Assembly: GCF_031179145.1 (NCBI RefSeq)
Contig: NZ_JAPSIB010000002.1
Span: forward strand, 124,001-188,000
Origin: Brevibacterium sp.
GTDB lineage: Bacteria > Actinomycetota > Actinomycetes > Actinomycetales > Brevibacteriaceae
Reading direction: 5' to 3'
DNA: 64,000 bases
Under the pieces are notes generated by a model, which saw only the letters and a program-made list of their open reading frames with translations, did not search any database and was not told where the DNA came from. Made by a program: the position numbers and the translations under genes. The number at the start of each line of letters is the position of its first letter. The first letter of the stretch is position 1. Shown here piece after piece: positions 1-8,499 of this stretch.

Positions 1-255
1 TCGAATGCACTCCGCCCGGGGATCGTACAGCTGGCCACCGGTGCCTGGTACGATCCCGATCCGGACGACCCATCATTCTGCCGTCATGGCAACCCCAATG
101 TGCTCAGCGCCGACCTCCCGTCGTCGCGTCTGTCGCAGGGAACCACGGCCCAGCATGCACTTGTCGACGTGGAGAAATGGAATGGGCCGCTGCCTCCACT
201 GACTGTGGACAAGCCACCCACATTCGTTCCGGGCCGCACGCGTCCTCACCGCTGA
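1..255 (+). CDS. Molybdopterin oxidoreductase, C-terminal end (partial; BisC/TorA/DMSO reductase family)
   Basis: Reading frame 1 is open from the first base to a TGA at 253-255 and gives 84 residues, so the gene is cut by the left edge of the window. The residues include GIVQLATGAWYDP, then CRHGNPNVLSAD, then SRLSQGTTAQHALVDVE. This is the usual C-terminal pattern of the molybdopterin dinucleotide-binding domain in biotin sulfoxide, TMAO and DMSO reductases (a PGVV..ATGAWYDP-type strand followed by HGNPN and an S.L.QG segment). These enzymes reduce S- or N-oxides with a bis-MGD cofactor. The substrate cannot be told from this fragment. It ends 27 nt before the convergent phosphatase gene. 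Confidence 0.85.
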   Translation, partial: SNALRPGIVQLATGAWYDPDPDDPSFCRHGNPNVLSADLPSSRLSQGTTAQHALVDVEKWNGPLPPLTVDKPPTFVPGRTRPHR

Positions 256-282
256 GGACCTGTTCCGTTCCCATCGTCTCGA

Positions 283-1065
283 TCAGTTGTGCTGCTGCAC
301 GAGTCTGGTTCGAAGACCGACCCGGAGATCGTCGTCGAGCCCCGCGGATCTGAGGTGTCCGACGAGTCCGGGGGCGCCTCCAACGAGGTTAAGCATCGCA
401 ATCATCGAATCCCTGCATGCGCCCAGCATCGCGTGGTTCGGATCAGCCCTACGCAGTTCGTCCTCCTCCGCCGCAATTGCGGGGTTCGTCAAGCGCAGAC
501 GGGCGAAGATGCGTTCTATGTTGGCCGCTGTGGCGCTGTAGTCATCGATGATCGTCTTCTCGTCGGCGCCGACTACTGCCAGCACGGCTGCTGCCAGCAC
601 ACCGGTCCTGTCCTTGCCTGCCGCACAATGGAAGAGGACCCCGCCTTCGCTCGACACGATCTGCCTGAAGATCAGCACCAGGTTCTCAGCCTGCTGCTCG
701 AGCAGCTGCACGTACCACCGGCCGGCACCTGCAGGTGTCCGGCTGTCCTCGACGATCATCGCGATGGTCCCAGGATCCGCTGCGGTCGGCGTCAGCGGAA
801 AATGCTGGTGCGCCAATCCGAGCTCGTCGGAGAACCCGATACCGATCGCCCGGTGCTCCTGCTCCGAGCGAAGGTCGAGGATCGTCCTCAGCCCCGCCTG
901 CCTAAGCTCGTCGACTTCCCATTTCGGCGAGTGGGAGATGTCGTCTGCCCGCCAGAGCGTCGAGAACCGGATCCGTCCGCCGTCGGCCGGCAGTCCTCCC
1001 AGATCTCTGAGGTTGGCGAGGGGACTGCGGAGGAACGCCACCTTCGAATCTTTCGTGTCGGTCAT
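283..1065 (-). CDS. Tyrosine-protein phosphatase-like protein (Y_phosphatase3 family)
   Basis: A 260-residue cytosolic protein. The phosphatase signature CX5R is intact: H146-C147-A-A-G-K-D-R153-T-G, with Cys147 the expected nucleophile and Arg153 the phosphate binder. The N-terminal NLRDLGG motif near residue 18 and the TILDLRSEQE stretch near 61-70 are typical of bacterial Y_phosphatase3 (PF13350) proteins, which act on phosphotyrosine, phosphoinositides or small phosphate esters. An AAGGGA ribosome site precedes the ATG. It lies 53 nt downstream of the ABC ATPase gene on the same strand and is probably its last operon partner. That suggests, but does not show, that the imported compound is a phosphate ester. 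Confidence 0.85.
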   Translation of the reverse strand: MTDTKDSKVAFLRSPLANLRDLGGLPADGGRIRFSTLWRADDISHSPKWEVDELRQAGLRTILDLRSEQEHRAIGIGFSDELGLAHQHFPLTPTAADPGTIAMIVEDSRTPAGAGRWYVQLLEQQAENLVLIFRQIVSSEGGVLFHCAAGKDRTGVLAAAVLAVVGADEKTIIDDYSATAANIERIFARLRLTNPAIAAEEDELRRADPNHAMLGACRDSMIAMLNLVGGAPGLVGHLRSAGLDDDLRVGLRTRLVQQHN

Positions 1066-1118
1066 CGTGTGGTCCCTTCATGGTATGGAGGGTTCGGAGG
1101 CGATTGCGGCATCGATGG

Positions 1119-2264
1119 TCAAGCGTGGAGGTCGGGGAGGAGCCAGGTTCGATTCTCTTCGAGCCTGATCGAGACTTCGCACCCGGTGGGAATGAGTCTG
1201 TCAACGTCGGGGTCAGCGATCGATACCAGCAGATTCCCCGACTCGGTCTCAATCTCGTACTCCACACTGGAGCCGTAGAACACAGACCCGAGCACGGTGC
1301 CGACTCCTGCTCGTCGCGAGTCCGGCGATCCGATGGTGATGCGCACCGACTCCGGTCGCACGAGGAGCTGCACCGGGTCTTCCTTCCGGACGTCCTCGTG
1401 CGATGGCACGCGAACCGTCACTCCCAGCACCTGTACTTCCGCGGTTCCATCGTCGTGCATCCGCTGCACTTCCACATCGAGAAAGTTCGCCTTACCGACG
1501 AAGTCCGCGACGAACATGGACTCGGGATGTCTATAGACCACGCTCGGCTCCGCCACCTGTTCGATCCTGCCCTTGCTCATCACGACGATGCGGTCGGACA
1601 TGTTCATCGCCTCGTCCTGGTCGTGCGTGACAAAGATGCTCGTGATCCCGAGTCGCCGCTGGAGTTGTCGAATCTCGAGCCGCATCTGCTCTCTCAGCTT
1701 GGCGTCGAGATTCGACAGCGGTTCGTCGAAAAGAAGGATCTTGGGCCTCATGACTAGAGCACGCGCCAAGGCGACGCGCTGCTGCTGGCCACCCGAGAGT
1801 TCGCGAGGAGAGCGATCTGCGAGTCCGCTGAGGTTCATGATGGCGAGAATGCTCTCAATGTCATCCGCGATGCGAGCCGCGGGCATCTTCTTGATCTTCA
1901 GCCCATAGGCGATATTCTCTCGAACGCTGAGGTGGGGGAACAGAGCGTAGGACTGGAACACCATCGACATAGGACGCATGTTGGGAGGTACGCTTGTCAT
2001 GTCCAGGCCGTCGACCTCGATACTCCCGCTCGAAATGCTTTCAAACCCGGCGATCATGCGAAGCGTCGTGGTCTTTCCGCATCCGGAGGGCCCAAGGAAT
2101 GTGATGAACTCACCCGGTTCGATATCGAGGTCGAAATCGGCGACGGCCGCCGGAGTCGACGTCTTGGTTCCGTATCGCTTCGTGACCTTGCGAAGTATGA
2201 CGCCACCAGTATTCACCGGCTCGACAGCTGAACGTGTTGACTCAAGCATCGAATTGATTGCCAC
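1119..2264 (-). CDS. ABC transporter ATP-binding protein (FbpC/PotA type)
   Basis: A 381-residue ATPase with Walker A GPSGCGKTT (58-66), Q-loop near VFQSY (102-106), signature LSGGQ (156-160), Walker B ILLFDEP (176-182) and the switch histidine in FVTHDQDEA. The C-terminal third is a TOBE-type beta-rich domain, as in iron, polyamine and phosphonate importers of the CUT1/FbpC group. The GTG start at 2264 has AAAGG 9 nt upstream; an ATG at 2249 is an alternative. The start overlaps the end of the permease gene by 23 nt, so the two are probably translationally coupled. It energises uptake through the 2242-3990 permease. Confidence 0.93.
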   Translation of the reverse strand: MAINSMLESTRSAVEPVNTGGVILRKVTKRYGTKTSTPAAVADFDLDIEPGEFITFLGPSGCGKTTTLRMIAGFESISSGSIEVDGLDMTSVPPNMRPMSMVFQSYALFPHLSVRENIAYGLKIKKMPAARIADDIESILAIMNLSGLADRSPRELSGGQQQRVALARALVMRPKILLFDEPLSNLDAKLREQMRLEIRQLQRRLGITSIFVTHDQDEAMNMSDRIVVMSKGRIEQVAEPSVVYRHPESMFVADFVGKANFLDVEVQRMHDDGTAEVQVLGVTVRVPSHEDVRKEDPVQLLVRPESVRITIGSPDSRRAGVGTVLGSVFYGSSVEYEIETESGNLLVSIADPDVDRLIPTGCEVSIRLEENRTWLLPDLHA

Positions 2265-3990
2265 GATGCACTACCTTTCTGAGCAGGAAATTCACGAGAG
2301 TGATCAGGAGCAGCACGATGATGACCAGCACCGTGCAGTAGGCGAACGCATTTCCGTAACGTCCGTTGTCCACTTCCGCCAAGATCTGCGAAGTGAGAAT
2401 CTTGATCTCGGGAGTGGTCAGGAAGATGATCGGCGACAACGAAGTCATCGATCGGGCTGTAGCAAAGGTCAGAGCCGTCGCAAAGGCCGGTCGGATCAGG
2501 GGCAGCGTCACTCGGCGGAACGTCGTCGCAGATCCGGCCCCCAGTGAAGTGGATGCTTCATCGATGGACGAGTCGATCTGCGACAAGGCCGCAATCCCCG
2601 TTCTCTGACCAGGTGGAAGGGATCTGACGGTGAACACCATCACGATGGCAATCGCACCGCCGAATGCGGCCGCGCCGCCTGCCAGTGGAGGAAGAATCTC
2701 GATGCCGAGAACCGTGGTCGGCACGAGGAACGCAATCGCATAACCGATACCCAGGACAGTACCGGGGAAGGCTGTCCCGAGCATGCCAGCGAAATCCAAC
2801 AGGCCGGCGAAACGTTTGAGCTTACGAGTCACCAACCATCCGATGAGCATTCCCAGAACTCCGGCCACGGGGGCTGCGATGAGGGCCAATGTGATCGTAT
2901 CGCGCATCGCCTGCGACCCGATGCCGGTCAACACGAACTCGAAGTGGTCGAGCGTGAGTTCATTGTTGACTCCAGGCACCCTCTGGAATCCACCGAGGAT
3001 GACCGTGAGGTACACCAAAGCGATCACCGCGACGATTCCGGCTGTCAGAATCAGGGAGGGGATGCGCACCGAGGGCGCCGAAATGGCCTGCATTCGCCCG
3101 CTGGGCTTTCCGGTCACCGCTGTGACCTTCTTGCGGTTCAGCCAATAGCGCTGGACGAGGAAGACCAGCAGCGCAGGCAGCACCAACATCAACGAATACG
3201 CGGCGCCCGCTCCGATGTTGAAGTCTCCGGTCATTGCGAAATATGCCCGAGTCGAGAGCACAGCGTAGTCGCCGCCGAGCACGAGCGGATTCGAGAGGTC
3301 GGCGATCCCCTCGACGAACAGAACAAGAAAGGAGGCGGCGAATCCTGGCAGAAGCATCGGAAACGTCACAGTGAGCAGGATTTTCAGCTTCCCTGCGCCG
3401 AGCCCACTCGCAGCCTCCTCGAGCGAGGGGTCGAGGTTCTCTAGCATGCCCTTGAAATTCATGTAGGCCACAGGGAAGAAGGAAAGGGTGTAGACGAACA
3501 CCAGCCCGTGAAGTCCGTAGATATCTCCCTGTATACCGAGCAAGTTCGACGAGATGTAGCCGTTTCTCCCGAACAGCGTGATTGCGGCCGTGGCCACCGC
3601 GAAGGGAGGCGAGACGATGGGAATCAGAGCAATGAGGTGCAGTGCTCGTTTCCCCCGAAACTTCACGCGAACCTGAGTGAAAGCGACGATGAATCCGACA
3701 GCGGTGCCTGTCACGCCGACGATCGCTCCGAGCATCAGGGAGTTGGCGAGAACCGCACGATGGTTAGGATCGGTGAAGAAACCGAGGAGCACTTCCCTGC
3801 CGTCGGGGCCGAGTGCCCTCGTCACCAGTTGGCTCAGGGGCAAGCCGAGCAGAAGCAGCAGGATCAGGACGATGATCCCGACAATCACCTTGGAGGTCAC
3901 GTCGTCTCTGACACCCCGAGCGCGAGACATTCGCCTCGCTTCCGGACCTCGCCGGAACTGCGCCCTCGATTCAGTCGTGGGGGCTGACAT
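2242..3990 (-). CDS. ABC transporter permease, double-domain iron type (FbpB-like)
   Basis: A 582-residue membrane protein carrying two binding-protein-dependent permease halves in tandem, about 12 predicted membrane spans. Each half has an EAA-like loop: EEAASGLGAGKLKILLTVTF in the first and DEASTSLGAGSATTFRRVTL in the second. The fused two-half layout is characteristic of FbpB/SfuB ferric iron permeases and of related 2-aminoethylphosphonate or phosphoglycerate-type importers. ATG at 3990 is preceded by AAAGGA. It sits between the lipoprotein and ATPase genes of one importer operon. The solute is not identifiable from sequence alone. Confidence 0.92.
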   Translation of the reverse strand: MSAPTTESRAQFRRGPEARRMSRARGVRDDVTSKVIVGIIVLILLLLLGLPLSQLVTRALGPDGREVLLGFFTDPNHRAVLANSLMLGAIVGVTGTAVGFIVAFTQVRVKFRGKRALHLIALIPIVSPPFAVATAAITLFGRNGYISSNLLGIQGDIYGLHGLVFVYTLSFFPVAYMNFKGMLENLDPSLEEAASGLGAGKLKILLTVTFPMLLPGFAASFLVLFVEGIADLSNPLVLGGDYAVLSTRAYFAMTGDFNIGAGAAYSLMLVLPALLVFLVQRYWLNRKKVTAVTGKPSGRMQAISAPSVRIPSLILTAGIVAVIALVYLTVILGGFQRVPGVNNELTLDHFEFVLTGIGSQAMRDTITLALIAAPVAGVLGMLIGWLVTRKLKRFAGLLDFAGMLGTAFPGTVLGIGYAIAFLVPTTVLGIEILPPLAGGAAAFGGAIAIVMVFTVRSLPPGQRTGIAALSQIDSSIDEASTSLGAGSATTFRRVTLPLIRPAFATALTFATARSMTSLSPIIFLTTPEIKILTSQILAEVDNGRYGNAFAYCTVLVIIVLLLITLVNFLLRKVVHRGNQFDA

Positions 3991-4037
3991 CGGATTCCTT
4001 TCCCGATTGGACCAACATGGAATTCATCTCGTTCCGC

Positions 4038-5084
4038 TCAGTCCTTGGGCTGGGGAGCGACTTCGGATTCGAAGCGATTGATGAGCCTGTCCTTCGCCTG
4101 CCCAGAAGCGGTCATATCGTGCGGCAGAACCGTGAGTTCCTTCCGGTTCGCCATGCCATCGACCAATGGCACCTCCGGATTCGTCGGCACCGAGTACGTC
4201 GGCGCATTCTCATCGAACTCCTGCCCCTCGACGGTGAGCGCCCAGTCGATGAACGCCTTCGCAGCATCGGGGTTGGGCGCGTCCTTCACCATCGCCACGG
4301 TCTGAACGTCCAACAAGGACCCGTCCGACGGAAGTGTCAGTTCAAGGTTCGTGAACCCCTCTTCGATCACCTTTGTGCAGTCGGGCGCTCCCAATACTCC
4401 TACTGCGATCTCGCCTCGGCCCGCCATCTGACCGGGGGCTCCTCCGGACTTCGGGTATTGGAGGATGTTGTTGTGCAGGCTCTTGAAGTAGTCGATTGCC
4501 TTGTCTTCGTCACCTTTGTTGATCGCCACCAAGTTCCATAGTGCGGCGTATGCGGAGCTCGAAGTCATCGGATGAGCGATGCTGACGTTCTGTCTCAACT
4601 TGGGATCCAGGAGATCGTTCCAGGATGTTGGAGCGTCGACACCCAGCTCTTCCAGCACATCGGTGTTCGAACAGAATCCGAGTGTGCCCCAGAGCACACC
4701 GCTCCAGATACCATCAGGATGCATGAACTCATCCGGGATCTGATCGGCATTCTCCGAGATGTATGGCTCGATCAGATCGAGTTCGTGCGCAGAGATCACG
4801 TTGGCTGCCGGTGCTCCGTACCACGCGTCGAATTCAGGGTTCTTACTCGCTGCGCTCAGCCTGGCCACCGTCTCACCACCACCGAGCTGCACGAAGTTCG
4901 CTTGGTTGCCGGTGTCTTCCGTGAATCGCTGTGCGATGCTTCGGCACTGGTCTTCGAACTGTACGCATGCGAAGGTGAGTGATCCGCCGGTAGACTCGGC
5001 GTCCGATTCCTCCGGGCTGCAGGCCGCGACCAACAGGGTGATGGCGGCGATGGCGATGGTGCCGAATGACTTCCGAAAATGCAT
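4038..5084 (-). CDS. ABC transporter substrate-binding lipoprotein (iron/phosphonate type)
   Basis: I choose the ATG at 5084 over an upstream in-frame start at 5177, because AAAGGAG lies just before it and a clean lipoprotein signal follows (MHFRKSFG, hydrophobic core, then LLVAAC lipobox). The mature protein of about 325 residues has the type 2 periplasmic-binding fold seen in AfuA/FutA/PhnS-like proteins: it begins LTFACVQFEDQC and contains GTLGFCSNTDVLEELG and a late FIDWALTVEGQ segment. Several extra cysteines are unusual for a secreted domain. It is the first gene of the importer operon and lies directly downstream of a two-component pair on the same strand, which probably controls it. 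Confidence 0.88.
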   Translation of the reverse strand: MHFRKSFGTIAIAAITLLVAACSPEESDAESTGGSLTFACVQFEDQCRSIAQRFTEDTGNQANFVQLGGGETVARLSAASKNPEFDAWYGAPAANVISAHELDLIEPYISENADQIPDEFMHPDGIWSGVLWGTLGFCSNTDVLEELGVDAPTSWNDLLDPKLRQNVSIAHPMTSSSAYAALWNLVAINKGDEDKAIDYFKSLHNNILQYPKSGGAPGQMAGRGEIAVGVLGAPDCTKVIEEGFTNLELTLPSDGSLLDVQTVAMVKDAPNPDAAKAFIDWALTVEGQEFDENAPTYSVPTNPEVPLVDGMANRKELTVLPHDMTASGQAKDRLINRFESEVAPQPKD

Positions 5085-5170
5085 CTCTGAACTCCTTTGT
5101 CGTGAGATTGCCCCTAGTGCGAGGTTCAGGAGCAGTGATTCAAAGTTAGAGTGAACATGGGCACAGATCG

Positions 5171-5207
5171 GTGACACTTCATCTGCCGACAGTGACGGTT
5201 ATGTCAC
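5171..5207. promoter_or_regulatory. GTGAC repeats upstream of importer operon; possible response-regulator operator
   Basis: GTGAC occurs at 5171-5175 and 5192-5196 (21 bp apart, two helical turns), and GTCAC at 5203-5207 forms a perfect inverted repeat GTGAC-N6-GTCAC with the second copy. The sites lie in the 184-nt gap between the response-regulator gene and the lipoprotein start at 5084, about 90-120 nt upstream of the ATG. Spacing in whole helical turns is typical for OmpR-family regulators. The assignment is inference from position only. Confidence 0.35.
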
Positions 5208-5268
5208 CATGTCTGGCACTGACTACCACTAGAACTGCCGTTGACTCTTATGACAGGTCGCGCCTGGA

Positions 5269-5985
5269 TTACACGCCGTGTTCTCCCGTGATGCTGTCTG
5301 GTTCGGTGAACACGTATCCTCGGCCACGCACACTGTGGATGAGTGCCCCGGCGTCGGGTCGAGCCGCTTCGAGCTTCTTCCGTAGGCGGTAGATCGCGGT
5401 TTTGAGCAGGTCTCGATTCCCTCCGCGTTCGATGTCGCCCCAGACCTTCGCGATCAGCTGTCCGAATGTCAGAAGCGTTCCCTGCTGCGATACAAGAACG
5501 TGCAGAAGTGCGTACTCGATCGGGGTGAGAACGACTTGGTGAGTTCCCACGAAAACGGCAGACTGTGCAGGATCCAGGCGGAGGTCGCCACTTGACACCT
5601 CGGCTCCGAGCTTCGCACGACTTCGCTCCACAAGGCGCTCGGCGCGGAGCGCGAGCTCTCGTGGATGAAAGGGTTTGACTACGTAGTCGTCGGCGCCTGC
5701 TTCCAATCCCGCGATTCGGTCGCGGGTTTCTCCTTTGGCGGTGAGCATCAGGATCGGAACGGTAGTCGAATCGCGAATCCGCCGGCAGAACTCCATTCCG
5801 GATAAGTCCGGAAGCATGACATCGAGCACGAGGAGCTGTGGGATCTCCTCTCGCAGTGCCGTCCACACAGGTCGAGCAGCTCCGAAGCTCCGACAGCGGA
5901 AGCCCTGAGTCTCAAGCGCGAAGGAGACGACGTCGACAATCGCGGACTCGTCATCGACAATCCAGACGAGGGGAAGATCATTCAC
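5269..5985 (-). CDS. OmpR/PhoB-family response regulator
   Basis: A 238-residue two-domain regulator. The receiver holds the acidic pair D11-D12, the phospho-acceptor D55 in LLVLDVMLPD, and K104 in the DDYVVKPF segment. A winged-helix DNA-binding domain follows, with LTPIEYALL and the recognition-helix region DLLKTAIYRLRKKLE, ending HSVRGRGYVF. The GTG start at 5985 overlaps the 3' end of the kinase gene by 8 nt, so the pair is translationally coupled. The nearest downstream gene in the same orientation is the ABC lipoprotein at 4038-5084, the likely target. Confidence 0.95.
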   Translation of the reverse strand: MNDLPLVWIVDDESAIVDVVSFALETQGFRCRSFGAARPVWTALREEIPQLLVLDVMLPDLSGMEFCRRIRDSTTVPILMLTAKGETRDRIAGLEAGADDYVVKPFHPRELALRAERLVERSRAKLGAEVSSGDLRLDPAQSAVFVGTHQVVLTPIEYALLHVLVSQQGTLLTFGQLIAKVWGDIERGGNRDLLKTAIYRLRKKLEAARPDAGALIHSVRGRGYVFTEPDSITGEHGV

Positions 5986-6784
5986 CGTAGTCGTCCTCCT
6001 GTAACGGCAATGTGAACATCACGGTGGTGCCCTTCCGATCGATCGTATCCACGAAGATCCTTCCTCCATGCAGAACGACGATGTGCTTCGAAACGAAGAG
6101 GCCCAGCCCGGTGCCCTCTCCACGTCGCGTATTCGTCGAGAAGGGCTCGAACAGATGAAGGCGCTGGTCAGAGGACATCCCTGTTCCTTCGTCGTGCACG
6201 GAAATCAGAACATCGGTGTCCCGCTTGAGTAGCCGTACCGTGACGACGGAACTGCCGCAGCTGCGCACTGCGTTCGTCACCAGGTTGACGACCACCTGTT
6301 TGATGAGCAGCGGATCCACCGAGACGTACATCGGAGGGTCGAATACCGCTAATCGGACGGTTGCACCGCAGAGCTGGCGCAACTCGGCCACAGTCTCCCT
6401 GAGCATCGACCGCAGATTCACCCGCTGCCGGTGCACGTCGAATATTCCGGCTTCGATGCGGGTCTGCACAAGCAGGTTTTCGCTCAGTTCGATGACCTGA
6501 CCTGTATTGTCGATGATTCGCCTGACGAAACGTCGCTGGTGATCGTTCAGTACTCCGGGTCGTTCTTCAGCGAGCAGTTCCGCGGCGCCTCGTACGACGG
6601 CAAGAGGGGTTCTGATCTCATGGCTGAGGATGGCTATTCGATCCGCCCTCTGCTCAGCAGTCTCGGCACTACGCGCCGATAGTGCGGCCAGAGCTCTCTT
6701 CCGCTGGTCGACGAGCCACCACGCGAAGCAGGAAAAAGTTGCGGCGCTCACAGCCACTGCGGCGAACACCATCCACAGTGGCAC
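5978..6784 (-). CDS. Sensor histidine kinase with minimal sensor region
   Basis: A HisKA-HATPase kinase of about 268 residues. One N-terminal membrane span (WMVFAAVAVSAATF) is followed at once by a short helical linker and the H-box ILSHEIRTPLA. The N-box is VVNLVTNAV, then G1 DEGTGM and G2 GEGTGLGLF. No extracellular or PAS/HAMP sensor domain is visible, so the signal probably comes through the membrane segment or a partner such as the transporter. The start is uncertain: GTG 6784 is chosen, TTG 6790 or ATG 6772 are possible, and none has a strong ribosome site. An open frame continues upstream but runs into the permease gene in a non-native frame. Confidence 0.85.
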   Translation of the reverse strand: MPLWMVFAAVAVSAATFSCFAWWLVDQRKRALAALSARSAETAEQRADRIAILSHEIRTPLAVVRGAAELLAEERPGVLNDHQRRFVRRIIDNTGQVIELSENLLVQTRIEAGIFDVHRQRVNLRSMLRETVAELRQLCGATVRLAVFDPPMYVSVDPLLIKQVVVNLVTNAVRSCGSSVVTVRLLKRDTDVLISVHDEGTGMSSDQRLHLFEPFSTNTRRGEGTGLGLFVSKHIVVLHGGRIFVDTIDRKGTTVMFTLPLQEDDYGE

Positions 6785-6852
6785 TAACAAGTGTCCATCA
6801 TTCTTGTCCCGACCCTCGTCCGTATATCGTTTGCAACAATCACACGGTTGAT

Positions 6853-8298
6853 CTACTGGCGCCCGATCCGTGCGTACACCTCTGGCTTGGTTCGTTTGTA
6901 CGCAGCGGCCATCAGGATCCCTCCGACGAACACGGCGCCGAGGAAGACCATCAAAGCCGTGGAGAGCGTTTGCGACCCACCGGTCAAGGAATTGAAATTC
7001 GTGATGGCGAGATAGGCGCAGATTCCGAGACCTATCGCTGCGAGGCCGGGAGCGATCACGCGGGGGAAGAATGAGAATCGGCTGCGCCCATTCTTGTGAA
7101 GAAAGGCGAGAATCGCACCGTTGCAGATGAAGAGGATGACAATCAGCACGAGGCTCGTCATACCCAGCATTGCCGCGTAGAAGGAAGTCGGATCCACGTT
7201 CGCGAGGATCGCGGGAATGTTCACGGCCAGACAGGCGAGGCTTGCTACTAGCGATGCACGGTATGGAGAACCCTGTTTCGCATGGACCTTGCTCAGTTGC
7301 TTCGGAAGGATCCCGTCTGCTCCGAGGTTGAAGAGATAGCGCGAGACGATGTTGTGTCCGGCGAGGATCACGGCGAAGGTGCTGGTGAACACGAGTGCCG
7401 ATGAGATGTCGAAGAGCAGTTTCCCACCGAACGCCAGGAATGTCGCATGCATCGTTCCTGTGGGGTCTTCCGCCGCCAGGGCAACAGCCTCGTTCAATCC
7501 GGCCGCATTGATGAACGCCCATGAAGTGAGCGCGTACATGAGCGTCGCTACGATGACGACCATATACGTCGCAGCCGGCACCGTTCGCTCCGGGTTTCGC
7601 ACTTCGGAACGAAAAAGCGCCGTGATCTCAAATCCTCCGAACATACCGATTGCGAACAACATTGCCATGGCAACCGATCCGTCGGTCCAAGTGGTCGGCA
7701 ACAGTGGTTCCGCGGATATTGTTCCGGCGGCGCCGCCCTGCACGAACACCGCGATGTCATAGATCACGATGATGAGCACTTCGAGTCCGAGGAACACGGT
7801 GAGAAGCGTCGCTGAGAGTGAGAACTTCAGAAGTCCGAGGACGGCGACGATCAGCCAGAGGATGGTCCCCCAGAGATACCACGGCAGTTCAGGTAGACCT
7901 AACGTGTCGTGAAACAGCTGATTAGACACTATCCCGCCGAAGGCGAACGTTCCGGAATATGCGGCGAAGTAGCCGACCAGAGTCAGCAGCCCTGAACCCA
8001 GACCGAGCCTCTTTCCCAAGCCAGCCGTAATGTAGGCGTAGAATGCGCCCGGTGACGGTAGGATCTTCGTCATTCGCGTGAATCCGATGGCGAATAGTCC
8101 GATGGTGGCACCAGCGGCGATGAAAGCACCTGCCGCACCGATTCCGTTACCGTAACCGACAATGATCGGAATCGCCGCGAACACGATTACGAGCGGTGCA
8201 TTCCACGCCATCACGGTGAAGAACAGATGGAACAGCCCGAGATTGCCTTTGAGCTCCGGCTGAATGTTAGCAGCCTGCTGTGTTGTAAGGGACATCAT
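6853..8298 (-). CDS. APC-family amino acid/amine permease
   Basis: About 481 residues and some 12 membrane spans. The early NAPLVIVFAAIPIIVGYGNG and PSPGAFYAYI segments and the central GMFGGFEITALFRSE segment match the APC superfamily (unwound helices 1 and 6, Glu-rich loop). Two adjacent ATGs occur (8298 and 8295), with AGAGGA 5 to 8 nt upstream; the longer open frame back to 8427 lacks a ribosome site. The protein likely imports an amino acid or amine by H+ or Na+ symport. It is followed after 68 nt by the kinase gene, so it may share control with the two-component pair. The substrate cannot be assigned; neighbouring dehydrogenases would fit an amine or GABA-like compound. Confidence 0.9.
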   Translation of the reverse strand: MMSLTTQQAANIQPELKGNLGLFHLFFTVMAWNAPLVIVFAAIPIIVGYGNGIGAAGAFIAAGATIGLFAIGFTRMTKILPSPGAFYAYITAGLGKRLGLGSGLLTLVGYFAAYSGTFAFGGIVSNQLFHDTLGLPELPWYLWGTILWLIVAVLGLLKFSLSATLLTVFLGLEVLIIVIYDIAVFVQGGAAGTISAEPLLPTTWTDGSVAMAMLFAIGMFGGFEITALFRSEVRNPERTVPAATYMVVIVATLMYALTSWAFINAAGLNEAVALAAEDPTGTMHATFLAFGGKLLFDISSALVFTSTFAVILAGHNIVSRYLFNLGADGILPKQLSKVHAKQGSPYRASLVASLACLAVNIPAILANVDPTSFYAAMLGMTSLVLIVILFICNGAILAFLHKNGRSRFSFFPRVIAPGLAAIGLGICAYLAITNFNSLTGGSQTLSTALMVFLGAVFVGGILMAAAYKRTKPEVYARIGRQ

Positions 8299-8499
8299 GT
8301 CGTCCTCTCTGACGAAATGAACTGTGACGTCATGCAAAGGTAGGCGGGAGAGGAGGCCCGCTCCATCGACACTTTTCTCAAGCGCGGCTTCGGTGACTGG
8401 CAATCGGCCAATTCCGAGTGGCCTCATCGCACTCGAACCGGAGCACAGACCCGGATAGTTGCACCTGTCAGCTGAATCGCTCGGGCCCTGCTCTGGAAT

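Noticed and set aside
289..1278. Long plus-strand open frame opposite the phosphatase
   Set aside because: It is antisense to a gene with a complete CX5R motif; the composition is Arg/Pro-rich with no recognisable domain.
5085..5177. 31-residue N-terminal extension of the ABC lipoprotein
   Set aside because: The extension would bury the lipoprotein signal, and the AAAGGAG before 5084 decides for the shorter form.
8325..8332. TGACGTCA palindrome upstream of the APC permease gene
   Set aside because: An 8-bp palindrome is expected by chance at this length and no second copy is nearby.
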